A stretch of 64,000 nt of DNA from Micractinium sp. NFX-FRZ. Its lineage: Eukaryota > Chlorophyta > Trebouxiophyceae > Chlorellales > Chlorellaceae. A program made the translations under genes and the position numbers. The stretch lies in assembly GCA_029339195.1 (NCBI GenBank), contig JAPTJF010000252.1:25170-89169 (forward strand), in the 5' to 3' direction. This document shows positions 33,394 to 45,831 of this stretch, one piece after another (positions within the stretch are counted from its first letter, which is position 1; every line of letters begins with the position of its first letter). The notes beneath the pieces are model-generated. The model had not been told where the DNA came from, ran no database searches, and saw only the letters and a list, made by a program, of their open reading frames with translations.

Positions 33394-34310
33394 GACTGCT
33401 AGAGCCCCCGCCGCTTAGCGACCCTGGAAAAGGAAAGGCCGGCGCTCTCGCAAAACCCGGACAGCGAGACTCTCGCTTTTATACAGCAGACGAAAAACAC
33501 AGCCGCTCATGAGCGCCGGCTAAGGGTGGCTCCAACGCGCCAAAATGGTCCATGCGTTGCGATGGGCGGTGGCCGGCCAGCAGGGCGGCGGGTGGCAGGG
33601 CGGCAGGAGCGGGGGTGCAGCAGCCACGCCAGGCGATACTGCATGGCTGCACGACAAGGGGATCATATCAACATTTCATGTATGTGTGGCCGGCAGCAGG
33701 AGCATTCAAAAATGTCACGTGCTTCGGGGGAGGTTCTATGCAGCCCAAAGTCCCTGCCAGACACCGCGGCGCTCCAAACAGCAAGGCGGTTGCGATTGGC
33801 GGGTGACAGCTGGGCTGCACTGCGACGCAAGTTTCTGCAAAACCATGGCCAGAACGCGCAGGAGTGCAGGAGGACTTCTTCTGGGCCTTGCTAAGCAGAG
33901 CAGTCCGGTGCCGCCATTGCGGGCGGTTTTGAAGTGCGCTCAGTACCACCCGGAGTGCCCCCGCCCCGATCCTGTGGCTTTGTGTCCTGCTGGCCCAGGG
34001 CGAAATGCGGCGTCATGTACTTGACAATAGAATGGCTTCAGCGTGCAACATGGTGTTCAACTCATACAGTGGCGCCACCTAGGCATCTGCCAACCGATTC
34101 GGTTGTCGTACCGGCGTCACTGCTGGCACCAGCTGGACGGCAGGGACGCCCGAAGGGCTGCTCCTGCCGCGCAGCGGTGCACCCCCGAGGTCCCCTTGGG
34201 TGCAGTTTTGAGATCGCCGGTCACACTAGCAGCCGCTTCAGTCTGGACTCGGGAGTGAACACTCGCGAGAGCACTGCGTCGCTTGTCCGCGGCAGGTTGG
34301 AGCGGGAGCA
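33394..34310. other. Divergent promoter region
   Basis: About 900 bases lie between the oxygenase (-) and GT32 (+) start codons, so both promoters must be here. I see no coding exon with splice support and no strong repeat. Confidence 0.5.
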
Positions 34311-37203
34311 ATGCCGACAAAGCAACCCTGTGGAAGAGGTGAGCAAGCGAGGCAGCGTATCCCGCCAACTTCGGTGTGCAACGTGCCGTGTTTTGTGGGA
34401 GGGCCTGCCTCCTGCCTGCATGTTAAAGCAAGCACAGCAGTGCTGCTGCTGCAGGCGGGGCACTGAACAATGCAGACCAAGGCTCGTGGGCCACCGCCGC
34501 TGGCAGGCTGCCCGGCCGCCGGCGCCGCGTCCCGCTGGCCGTGGCGCCGCTGGCGTGCCTACCTTTCATTCTGGTTTTTGCCCTCTGGCGTCGTGGCTTC
34601 ACGGAAAAGCTGGCGCAGCAGCTGCGCAGCGCCGGCAGCGAGGCGTTTCCAAACGGCGGTGGCCCCCACGCACAGCATGACGTGCATGGCAGCACTGGTA
34701 GCGCGGAGTTGGGTGCTGGGTGCTACGATCACCCTCCAACCCACAAGTACCCCAACGTAGCCTCTGCGGAGCTGCTGCCATTTCTCATACGGCGGCGGGC
34801 GCAACAGAAGCTGGAGCAGCGGTGGGGCGTGGCACCGCTGCTGTCGCCGCGGCCGCTGCCAGAGGGAAGCCAGATGCGCATCCCACGCATCCTGCACCAC
34901 GGTGGGTCCCCGCCCCTCCTCCCCTCTCCCTCCCACCCCTCCTCCCCTCTCCCCGCCGCACCTGCCCTGCCCCGCACCTGCCCTGGTCTTGCATGTCCTG
35001 CCAACACCCTGAAGTCGCAGAGCTCCCAGCCTGGGATGCTTGAGCGCCGCCGGTGCCTGGTGCATCTGGCGTGCCCCCTCCCCTCCCTGAGCACATTTCG
35101 CAGCAAAGCAAGCATGCATGCCCGTGCCCAGCTGCCGGGCCGTGCACGCCTACCTGAGCAGCCGTGAGCTGTGCAAGCGCTTGCCCCCTGCAGTGTCCTT
35201 CCCCACTGTTGACGCCTTCCTGGCAAAAGCCGGCGCGGCCGGGAGCAGCACCCAGGCGGCGTGGGCGGAGGGCTGCCGCCGCATGGTGCGCGGGCGGGCG
35301 GGGCAGCGGGGCGCGGGGGTGCCTTGCTAGCATCCCCCGCTTGCGTCCTCCGGCAGGAGATCACAAAGCCCTGGAAGCAGGCATGCACAGTTGCTCTATT
35401 CATGGTATGGCCATGCCAAGAGTACTCCAAGACGCTCGCGTCAGGCACAAGCATCCCCCTCCTCGGCACACGCACAGCTGACGCGCCCTCTGACCGCCCT
35501 GCCCCACCCCCATCCCCCCTGTAACGCAGCACCCCGACTGGCAGTACATGTTCTGGGACTGGGACTCTGCCGTGGAGTTGGTCAAGACGGTGAGCTCGGT
35601 TTGGTGGTGTGCAAGCTTCTGTGTGTTGTGTGGGTGGGAAGCAGACAGGGAGGGGCCTGTTGCGGGGGCAGTACCGGTGGGCTCTGCTGTTGGTCGGTGA
35701 CCCTGGATTCTCTGTTGGGAGGCAGGCAGGGAGGGACGAGTTGCAGTGCAGTACAGTTGTACTTGCACCCACCCTCACAACCACTGCCCTCCCTCCCTCC
35801 CTTCCCTGCAGTACTACCCAGAGCACCTCACCATGTTTGACAGCTTCGACCTCGTGATCAAGAAGGCGGACGCCATCCGCATCTTCATCATGCACTCCTT
35901 TGGGGGTGGGTGGCGCTGAGCTGGCGGGGCGCTGGCGCTGGGGGGCTGCCCCGGGCTGCGCTGCTCGGCATGCTGTGCTGTTTGCTGGGGACACACCGCA
36001 GCAAACCCGCATGCACACACTGAGCAACGGCATCGCCGCCCAAGCAGTCGGCCTTTGCTCGGCCCCACTCTGCTGCAGCCTTCGCATGCCGCACCCCCAA
36101 ACCCCGGGTTCGCCAGCGCCGTGCATGGGACGGGGCGGCGCGGGCTCTGGAACCACCAACGTCCCTGTTCAACCTGGCTTTCACTCGACTGTGCCCGAAC
36201 CCAACCAACCCCATGCAGGGGCACCCAGGGGCCATGCACACGTGGAGCTGCATTCTCTCCTTGCCCCTGCTGCTGGCCAAGGGTGCCGCTCGTGCTGGCG
36301 CTTGCCATCCCTCCCCCACCCCACAACATTTGCCTGCAGGTCTGTTGTTGGACCCAGGACGTCGAGTGCTTTGTGCCGCACCTCTCCTATACCCTGCTCT
36401 CCCCCCCATGCCCGCCCTCAGGCCTGTATTTGGACCAAGACGTCGAGTGTTTTGTGCCTGTGGACCGATGGCTCAGCGGCTACGACGTCGTGCTGCAGGT
36501 GGGCTGGCCAGCTGGCCAGACTGCATCTGGCGGGGGTGCCTGCCGTGTGTTGCACAGAGCATGCACGCGCTGGGGCCGCGCAGCATGGCGCTGCAGGTCG
36601 CCTGGCCAATCTGGCTGGGGTGCGTGCCGTGTGATGCACAGAGCATGCACGCGCTGGGGCCGCGCAGTACGGCGGTGCAGGCGGGCTGGCCAGTCCATCA
36701 CCCTGATTGGTTATGGTGTGTGTGTGTGTGTGTGTTTGATGGTGCAGAACCCGGGGCCCACAAACGGCATCATGGCCAGCGTCCCCGGCCACCCCCTGTG
36801 GGCGGCCGTCCTGCAAGAGATGCGGCGGCGGTGGCGGGACGATCCACACATGGAAACTGTTGTGGAGGCCACGGGTGCGCAGGGCCTGGAACTCGTGCAT
36901 CAACACATGTCTGCGGTGTTCACGGCCCATCTGCCGTCTCCCAGCCCGCCACCGTTCTCATTTACGCTGCGTGCTGTGCTGCCTGCAACGTTGCAGGGCC
37001 GGGCCTCATGTCTTCCGTGTTCAAGGATTTGGAGGGGGTGGCGGCGCGGCCAGGGCAGAAGGACGAGTGGGCGGGGGAGTTCGACATCTGGGGCACGAAA
37101 GCCAGGGTGCGGCGGGCGCATGTGTGCAGTAGGGGCGCTGTGCCGTGCAGGCGTGTGGTGGAGGGAAGGAGCTTGTGTATGGGCGTGCGATGTGTGTGTT
37201 GTG

Positions 37204-37256
<53 letters not shown>

Positions 37257-38093
37257 GGTGGTCGGGGCGTGTGCAGAGGGCATGTTTGGAGGGCGGGCCT
37301 GGTCTGCCTGCCTGAGGTTTGCAGGGAGCCGGATCAGGGCCGCAATGAGAGGTGGATCCAATGTGCGGTGATGGCACCCGGCGGGCATGCTGGGCACCAT
37401 TCGGTGGGAAAGCATTCAGTACCCCCCTCGCCCCCCCGCCGCCTGCCACTCCTGCTCCCTGCTGGGCTCAAGCAACTCCCAGATGGTTGCCTGAGTCCAC
37501 TGCTTTGCCCACCGGCGCCCCCGTGCCTGCAGGCTTACGAGTGGGGCTCCTTCTTCCACCCTTGTGAGCGGCAGGGAAAGTAGTCACCGGCAGGCACAGC
37601 CGGCAGCAGGCTGCAGTCCGGGGACAGGCCCTGTGCCGTGCAGGGCAGCAGCTGCTTGTTGTGCACGCATTGATTGCAGCACCATTGCACGGTGTGGCCG
37701 GCAGCAGGCGGTGGTTCGTGAATGCCGGGCAGCGCTGCAGGTTGCGCTGACCCGTGCTGCCATGCAACCGTGCTGTGCTGTGCTACGCTGTGCGGTGCTG
37801 TGCGGCTAGGTGCCCGACAGGGGGCCCACACCTCTGCTGGTTTCCTGAACCCACGCCCCCGGGCGCTTTCTACTTCTTCTTCTTCTTGTTCTGCTGCTGC
37901 TGCTGCTGCTGCTGCAGGCGAGTGGGACGACCGCTCCTGCCACAAGGAGATGTTGGTCAAGCGGGCGTTAGGAGACCTAAATTACAGCCAGCTGGCGGGG
38001 TACCACCGCTTTGCCGCCAGCTGGACGACGGGCAACGCCGCGGGCATCTTCTCGAAAAAGGGGCTCAAAGCCGCGCTGTGCTTCGGCCAGTAG
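34311..38093 (+). CDS. GT32-family glycosyltransferase (DXD type), 10 exons, 413 aa
   Basis: Exons: 34311-34338, 34455-34901, 35194-35285, 35530-35589, 35812-35905, 36422-36498, 36748-36874, 36997-37106, 37533-37563, 37918-38093; the sum is 414 codons. Exon 1 is only 28 bases; the large exon 2 has no ATG of its own in frame, so the mini-exon supplies the start. Residues about 36-53 are a signal-anchor, giving a Golgi type II protein. Motifs match GT32 (Gly_transf_sug, OCH1-like): RIPRILHH, WQYMFWDWD, IKKADAIRIFIMHSFGG, and GLYLDQDVECF with the metal-binding DXD at 245-247. GT32 enzymes move sugars such as mannose or galactose from nucleotide sugars; donor and acceptor are unknown here. A paralogue lies at 56853-60461 with identical lengths for five internal exons. 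An exon-like stretch at 35358-35402 is skipped in this model because it breaks the alignment with the paralogue. Confidence 0.9.
37205..37250. repeat. (TG)n microsatellite
   Basis: An uninterrupted TG dinucleotide run of about 46 bases lies in an intron of the GT32 gene, between exons 8 and 9. A shorter TG run sits in the preceding intron near 36719-36735. Confidence 0.9.
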
Positions 38094-39585
38094 CCAGAGC
38101 CTGGCGTGGCACAGCGCAGCGTGCAGGGCAGCACAGCGCATGGCAGCGCAGCACAGCCCCGCCACAGCGTGCAGGGCAGCTCAGTGCGGCGCAGCCTGCT
38201 TTGTGCCATTAGACAGCTCGGCCTGTCTGCCAGTTGCACGGCCGCGTCTTCGAGCCACTAGAAGCCACGGTGGCATTGTGCCAGCAACCGGTGCCGACGG
38301 CCAGCGCCAGTGGACCAGCCTGCCTGTCGGCAGCCGCCGCTGCACTGCCGTGACCTCACCCCTTGACCCCGGTGCTGGTGAGCGCGTGCCCACGCACCTC
38401 TCACTCATCCTGAAAAGAAAACTATGTGAAGTGAAATCAGTTGAAACAAACGCAACCCATACCGCAGACCACGCACAGTGTTGCCTGCCTTGCCTGCCCT
38501 GCTGGTCCCCCGGCGGGAGCTTGTGTGGCACCCAGCCTGGGGGGCTGCTGGACAACCCCAAGGATGTCGGCGTGAGTGTTGCATTTAATGGCGTGTTGCA
38601 TTCCAGAGTAGCGTGGCGCTGCTGCTGTATGCACGGCCTTGAAGGGTGTTGGGATGCGGGGGCAGGAGGGGTGGTGGTTGGGCGACCCCAAGCATGTGCA
38701 CGTGTCACAGCGCAGCACAGCACGGCAGCACCAGCGACACCAGCAGCAAAGGCACCGCCAGCAAGCACAGGCGCAGTGCAGAGCCTGGACACGCAGGGTG
38801 GGGTATCAACCCCAACCGCCAGCATGGCCCGCCCCATCCCATTGACAGCTGGCAGGTGTACACTATGTGCTCCCCAAATTGCGATCGAGGGCACGATCAT
38901 CATATCATGACGGGAGCGATCGCCGGTGCCACACCGCCCTTACACCCTCAGGAGAAGGCCTGCGTGTCGAGGGAGGCACAGCCGCTGCGGCAGTGGCGCC
39001 ACGAGCTCCAACGGGGCTCGCCTGTTGCACGCTAGTTACTGCCGCATGCGGGCACGCATGCTGTGCAACACAGCAATAGCACTGTTGGGGTAGCACCGCT
39101 CCACACTAGTGTGATGCGTTTTTACACAACAGTAAAAGAGCTCTTCTCGTATCAGGTTCTGTTGAGAGGATGGATCTGAGTGAGGGAGCTGGGGCATGCA
39201 CACGCTTCCAGGCTGGGATGGCGCGGCATGCATGCTTTGGGGATGGGCAGGAATGCATCGTCACTCAGCAATCGGTGTGGGGTGGTGTGAGGGGTGCGTA
39301 GGAGATGCTGAAGGTGGCAGGGTCATGCGGGGTGTGGTGGGGGGGACAGGGCTTGTCTTGAGAAGGCAGTACGTGGGTGCTTGCCAACAACCATGAAGGG
39401 CAACAAACAATCACGGTGTTCACCTCAGAAGCGTAGGGCCGCGTCACCCTGCCTGTTGGGCAGCGCTGCCGTGCTCCTGCCCCCTGGGTTGGGTGGGTGG
39501 CGGAGGGACGCCGCGCGGCTTGCCGGCCCACTAAGCGGGCACCGCCGTTGGGCGCGCTGCGTCTCTTCAATCGGTTCACTTCTTC
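38094..39585. other. Convergent intergenic region
   Basis: About 1.5 kb lies between the 3' ends of the GT32 (+) and SRCR (-) genes. It contains CAGCGCAG/GCACA-type short repeats just after the GT32 stop (about 38100-38175) and again near 38708-38765. I found no coding exon with family support. Confidence 0.5.
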
Positions 39586-42500
39586 TTAGGCTGTGGCAGG
39601 GAAGGAAGGGCGTGCTCGTGAGTGCCTATGCGCTAGCCATCCCTGGCAACAAACCGTGGCCTCCAGGCAGTACGATCACAGCATGCTGGGCGGGCAAGGC
39701 AGGCATCGCAGGCAGCGCTGGCGGGGCGAGGCGGGAGCATGACGCCTGCAGGGCCGGCAGCGCTGGGCAGGGCCAGGCAGGCGGGCAAGGCAGGCGGGCA
39801 AGCGTCCTGAACGTGCAAACGGGGCAGGCTGCAGATGAAGGCAGGCAGGCTGGCAGGCAAGGCAGGCAGGCAAGCTTCCTGAAGGTGGCCACATGAAGGC
39901 AGTCCACCAGCTTGGTAAAACAAGGAGGGCACGGCATGGGGAGGAAGGCGCGAATTGGAAAGAAAGCAGGCAGGGCACCTGTGCAGCGACAGCGGCAGCA
40001 GCAAAGGAGGAAGGCGGTCCCCAGCAGGCACAAAAGGCAGCAGCTGCGGCCCACGTGTGCGGCGGAGGGCCGCTGCCAACCAACCGCAGGCGGCAGGCAA
40101 GCAACCAAAGGTAGCAGCCCACCTTTGCAGCTGATTGCCACGGGTGCAGCGTCGCCGTAGCCGTTCACTTCGGTAAAGCAGGGGAACTCCTCACCACTCT
40201 GCAACCACGCCAGGTGTGCTTGTCGTGACGTGCATGTGTGCACGGACGCACAGCCAGGGCGCCATGGCAAGGTTGACAGAACACCACTGCCTGCCGCTGG
40301 TGTGACCACCTTTCTCGGCACACATTCCGGTGTGCAGGTATTCCCAACCCTCCAACCCACACCTGCCAAGAGGTGTCCCGTTGTTCTTGCTTTCATACGA
40401 CCACAAAGTGCGGCCAGCAAACGGTCTGGGCGCACTTCCACCCTGCCGCAACACCCCAATACCTGTTACCACATGGCAAGCCCACCCACCCACCCACCCT
40501 CCCACCCACCTGCATGGAAGTGAAGTACTGGCAGGCATTCAGCGATGCCTCGCGCCCGGTGCACGTCACCCCGCCAATGGCCGCCATCACCCAGTCACCC
40601 TCATACTCCACCACCGCGCCGCCCTTCTTGCCCAGCTGCCTGCAGCACACCGGGGAGGGAGGGCGGCCAAGCCAGGGGTGAGGGCACTGGCGGGATCGGC
40701 AGGGGCGGCCAAATCCCGCTGGGCTGGTCACTGACTGGGCTTCCCACTCTCACTGCATTGCCCTGCCCTCTGGGTTAGGCTCTGGGCTTCCTACCGTCAC
40801 TGCATTGCCCTGCCCTCTGGGTTAGGTGATGGGCTTCCCAACGGGCTACCCACCGGGCTACCAAAGGCGGCTGCACTACCGCCCCCGCCCATGCACATCA
40901 CGTGCAGCGTCGCGCACCCCGTCCCCGCCCCCCCCGGCACCCCGCTGCAGCCTGCTGCAGCCCTGTCGGCTGCAGCCACTCACTTGCATGCGACGGCGGC
41001 CTCCTCCTTCCCAAAGTCGACGTTGCACACCGACCCCCACTTGTTGTTCAGCTTCACCTCCAGCCGGCCAGACAGGGCGCCGCCCACCAAGCGGATGCCG
41101 GTGACGGGCGCGTCTGCGGGGAAGATTGGGGGGCGCAGCTTGCAGTGCAGCTTAGAGGTGCTCAGAGGTGAAGAATGGGCGGGCATCTAGGGCAGGGGAG
41201 GGGGCAAGGGGCCTCCTGCCGGGCAGACGGAGGCAGACGGGCGCGGCCCGCGGGGAGTGTGGGCGAAAGAGTGGGGCCAAGGCCTGGCAAAGGCGTGGTG
41301 ACGGTGGCAAGTGCGCTTGGCTGCACCAGCATGCGACTCCATCCACAGGGCTATGGGGGGCATGGGTGGCATGCCTGCCTGCCCGGGTGTGATTACCAGT
41401 GCGCGGCGCTGCACCCGCACCACTACCGCCGCATGCATGCATGGCCCTACGTAGGCTGGACGCACAGCACAGCATGGCACAGCACGGCACAGCAAAGCAG
41501 CACGGCGGGGCGGCCTGCCCGGGCGCCATCCTCGACCCCTGACCCGCCCCGCCGGACTCTGCCACACCGTGCGCGTCCCTCCGGACCTCTGCCACACCCC
41601 GCCCCGCCCCGCCCGACCTCCGCCACGCCCCGCCCGCCTCACCGGTGCACTGCACCCGGGCGGCGCGCTTGCTGCGGCAGGGTGTGGTGGTGTCGTACTG
41701 GCAGGCGCTCAAGTCTTTTTCGCTCCCCTTGCACACGACGTTGGTCACAACCTTATCATATCCTGCTACGTCCACGGGGTCGGCGGGGGACGGCAGGACG
41801 CGGCCATCGGCAAAGCCCATCGCCCTGCACGGGTCGGTCACGGGATGCCGAGGAGTGCAGGCAGGGGGTCAGGGGAGGCGTCATGGAAGGGTGACAGACA
41901 CACGCTTACAAACGGGCTGGCCCGCCACGTCGGCACATGCCCAGCACAAGCCAGGCGGCAGGGGCGGCAGGCGGGGGAGGCCGCAAGCCAGGTGGCTGGC
42001 CAGCCTGCGTGCACGCCTTGAAGCCTGGTGCACAGGCGGCGCCGTTCTGCCAGCCCATGGCACACGTCACCAGGGCTGGCCTACCCATCCACGCCATCAC
42101 AAACACCCTGCGCCGCCACCCCCGCCCCACGCACTTGCAGGCAACCTTGGCGGCCGCGTCGGTGAAACCTGTTGAGCAAATGGTGCCCGACTCGGGGCCC
42201 GCATTGGCTTCCACTGGCATCACATCCGCCACCAGGTAGCCAGACTTGGTGCTGTTGTAGATGCGCAGCCCCACGACGGGCGGGCCTGCAGCGTGGCGGT
42301 GGTGGGTGGGAGGCGGGGTGTGAGGCAGTTGGGGCGGACGAAGAGCGAGGCAGCGCGAGGGGGTGGGGTTGAGGGAGCCAGCAAAACATGAAGCCAAAGG
42401 CACTGCCAGGTGCCAACCACACGTGCATGACACACGTGCATGACAGCTGGCAGGGCAGCTGGGCACACCACACATGGCAGCTACAGGCGAGTGATTGTGC

Positions 42501-45055
42501 AGCGGCAGGAGCTCAGCAGCAGGGCAGGGCAGGGCGGGGAACTCACGCTGGCAGGCGATGCCCACGTCGCGTGCGTGGGTGCACGTGCGTGTGGTCGTGC
42601 TGAAAGAGCAGGCCGACAGCTCGGTCTCCTTGCCCGTGCACCGCACTTTAGTGAGCAGCACGGGGCGGGTGGAGGCGGGCTTGAAGACGGGCTTCTGCAT
42701 CACCCGCCCGCCCAGCAGGCCCATGCTGGTGCACGCCACCCGGGCGGCAGTGGCGGTGAACTGCTCGTTGCACACGGTGCCCCAGCGGCCGCCCAGCTTT
42801 GCCTCCAGACGCCCCTCGTTGCCGTTCTTGCCGGCGGCCAGGCGGAGCTCCATGGCGGGGGCACCTGCACAGTGTGAGGAGCAGGTAGGGGCGCTGTTCG
42901 TACAAGGTTCACAGCCGGGCACGTGGCATACGTTGCCGTCCCACTCAGGCATGATGCATTGCGCACCAGCCAGCAAGATGAACCCAACCGGCACTCAATC
43001 CAGCACTGCACCAGGCATCCCGCTCCCACAACCAACCGACCGACCGCCCGCCAGCTCACCGCGGCATTCCACGGACACATCGCGTGCGTGGGTGCAGCCG
43101 GCTATGTTGGTGCTATACTTGCACTGGCTGAGGCTCGCCTCCCCACCGTTGCACTGCACGCGGTTGAGGCGCACGGGCTGCTTGCCGGGGCCGTAGGCGG
43201 CGCCCCTCAGCGCGCGCCCGCCCACCTTGCCCAGCATGCGGCACACCACCTGCACGGCGGGGCATGGCATGGTAGGGGGACAGCAAAGTTGGTTGTTGAT
43301 TGGGGTCTGTTCAACAAAAGCAATGGGCGGCGCCTCCCCCAGCATGCAGCACACAACCTGCTCGATGACGTACCTCTTCTTGCCCCCCTGCCCCCCTGCC
43401 TCAGTAATGCCTCAGGTATCCCAGACGATGCCCCTCGCGTTGTAACCAACCCCATGCATGCACCGGCTTGATCTGCCTCTGCGCTCCGCCACCCACCTGG
43501 GCCTCTTGGTCGCCAAAGTCGGTGTCACACACTGTGCCCTTCTTGCTGCCGCTCAGTGTGATCTCCAGCCGGCCGCCAACGCTGCCGTCGGGGTTGGGAG
43601 GGGCGTAGGAGCTGCGGCCCTCGTCAACAAGCTGCGCCTCCAGCACGGCGGGGGCTGCAGGGGGCGAGGAGCAGGCAGGGGGTGCGAGCATGGTGTGTAG
43701 GAGGCACAGTTGGGAGCTCCGATGAGCATGGGAAAGCTGCAGATGTAGATTTCAAACATGCAAGAGGCTCCCCAATCCTGGCGGGGGCGCCGGGGAGGGG
43801 CTGCAGGCTCGTTTGAAAGCAGCCGACAGGCGCAAGCAGCCAAGCCGGCCGGCACTCACGGTTGCAGGCCACGCCCGCAGGCAGGGCGGCGCAGGGCTTT
43901 GTGATCACAAACTTGCAGGCCGCCAGTGCGGTCTCGTTCCCAACACACTTCAGCTGGCTGACCAGGCTGGGCAGGGAGGTCTTGGGCACAGCGCGCACAG
44001 CGCCGCCGGTGAGGCCCGCCTGGGTGCACACAACCTTGGCCTGCGGAGGTATTTGGTGGGGGTGGCACAGGGCAGCGGCACCGGCGCGGGGTGAGCAGGC
44101 AGCGGCAGTGTTGGGCGAGCAGGGAGCGGCTGGGGTGGCGCGAAAGCAGTACCGCGGCTGGCGCCCCAGGCAGCTTGAGTGCCCGCAGCACGACCCGCCT
44201 GCCCACCTCTTTAGCGGTGAAGCCGGTGCTGCAGACGGTGCCCCAGCGACCGCCAATCTGCACCTCCACGCGGCCATCCTGGCCGGAGGCGCCCGCCAGG
44301 CGCACAGACGCGACTGCAGGGGCCGGGTGGGAGGCGGGGCGGGGCGCGGGTGGTGGAGGGACTTGTACAGGGGCAGGGCAGGCAAGAGCAGCGGGGCCAT
44401 GGGCAAGAGTGCAGGCGAGCGCCGCCGGTACTGCCAGTGGCAGGCGGCTGCCGCTCAAGTGCAGGCGGGTGGGAAAGCAGCACGGGGGCCGGGGCTGGAC
44501 GGGCAATGCTGGCGCGGGCAAGGGGTGATAACTGCGGGATGGAGGCAGGGCTGCGGCAGGGCCAGGAACAGAGCAGCGGTCCGGGGCAGGGGCGCACCCG
44601 AGGCGATGCCCACGCCGGCTTTCTTGGCAACGGTGATGTCGTCAGGAAGCGGTGGGTTGGCTGCAGGAGTTTGCGTGCATGGGGAACGCGTTGCTTCAGC
44701 TGTGCCAGCAGGCAACTTCTTGGGCAGCCACGCAGGGTAGACGGAAAAGAGCAGAGCAGGAACACGAAGGCCCAGGCGCCTGGGCGGCGCCCGGGCGGCG
44801 GGGGGTACCCTGGGGGCCCGCTCTGCAGCCCCCCGCCGCATCCGCCGGCGCTGGATTGGGTATCAACCTTGTGAAAGCAGGACGTGGGCCTTGGGGCCTT
44901 GAAATGACACTGCTCAAGCACCAGTACTGGGGCGCTTGGCGTGGAAGCGTGTCAGGGCGGCCTTTGCCTCGCAGGCCTTCCCGGCGCTCACCATGCACCG
45001 AGGGTGCGCTGCTCGTCACTGCGAGCAGCAGCAGAAGCCCCCACGCGGCCCGCAT
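39586..45055 (-). CDS. Secreted protein with five SRCR domains, about 597 aa
   Basis: Exons: 45055-44992, 44699-44598, 44313-44207, 44040-43860, 43654-43497, 43249-43060, 42864-42547, 42285-42135, 41824-41643, 41113-40984, 40639-40510, 40198-40123, then a 3' end not firmly resolved (GCC-TAA at 39590-39586, or a longer last exon ending at 39633). A signal peptide (about residues 1-20) is followed by five scavenger-receptor cysteine-rich domains at about 55-152, 152-268, 268-374, 374-485 and 485-597. Each shows the family pattern: G(R)LEVxxxxxWGTVC, a following VAC/VVC, a VxCxGxExxLxxC stretch, and a final C. Four of the five domains are split by an intron at the same place, just before or at the VAC motif; the third is encoded by a single exon. 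No transmembrane segment is seen in the supported part, so secretion to the wall or medium is likely. SRCR proteins are common in chlorophytes and absent from land plants; ligands here are unknown. Confidence 0.85.
40733..40850. repeat. Three-copy tandem repeat of about 47 bases
   Basis: The plus strand repeats a unit built on TGGGCTTCC...CACTGCATTGCCCTGCCC followed by TCTGGGTTAGG. Two copies are nearly perfect and a third is partial. The array lies in the SRCR intron between 40640 and 40983. Confidence 0.85.
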
Positions 45056-45831
45056 CGTGGACGTGGGCAGAGGAGACAGGCTTGCAAACGATCGGGTGTA
45101 TGATACGATTGTTTCGAGTATGCAGTGACGAACACGGTGATTTCCCGAGGCCGGGTGCATGCGGCATGGATGTCCAATTCTGGGATCCCGCCTGCTCGCC
45201 CGCAGTACATGGGGCGGTACACTTTCTCTGGGGGCGGGCTCTCCATCCAAACAGCAGTTCGAGCCCAATCGAACCCGCATTGCGTTATGCGGTGATGCGG
45301 CGGGCTGCGGGCAAGTCCCGACCGGCCGCTGGCTTTATGCATAGCGGCGGCAGAGGTGAGGGGTTTCGCAATTTGCAAAACAAACTCAGTGAGTGCCGGA
45401 TCCCTACTAGTAGTGGAGCCGGCTATCGGTGAACATTGTTTGAGGGTGTCGGCACCGTTGAAGGCCGCTCTGTTGGGTGAGGCTTGCCCAAGTTTGATCT
45501 ACGGATTGTGCTGCCGATGTCTGAGCGCGCCGCCCGCTTGCTCTACTGCGGCCGCCGCCGCCGCCGCCGCCGCCAACCACCTCGTGCCTTGCGCTCCTGC
45601 CCTGCGTGCCTTGCGCTCGCCTGTGCCTGCAGCACGCGCCTGCCGCTTTGGATCCACGCCCAAAACGTGCAACCACTTTCGCAGGTAGCAACTATCCATA
45701 CCTTTGGGGTGCATCCTTTTGAGCAGCAGCGGCAAGCAGCAGCAGTCCACACCCCTGCTGGCCGTCCTCGCCACCCTTGGGAGGAGAGCGGTGGCCCGTC
45801 ATCGCCCCCTTCCCCAGCATCAGCCAGCAGC
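45056..45831. other. Divergent promoter region
   Basis: About 780 bases separate the start codons of the SRCR gene (-) and the SGNH/PC-esterase-like gene (+), so both promoters must be in this stretch. A (CCG)n run of about 27 bases lies near 45549-45576, probably in the 5' UTR of the plus-strand gene. No coding exon is supported. Confidence 0.5.

Noticed and set aside
35358..35402. An extra GT32 exon after 35285
   Set aside because: It has acceptor-like and donor-like ends and keeps the frame, but the paralogue joins the flanking exons directly and the inserted residues match nothing in the family.
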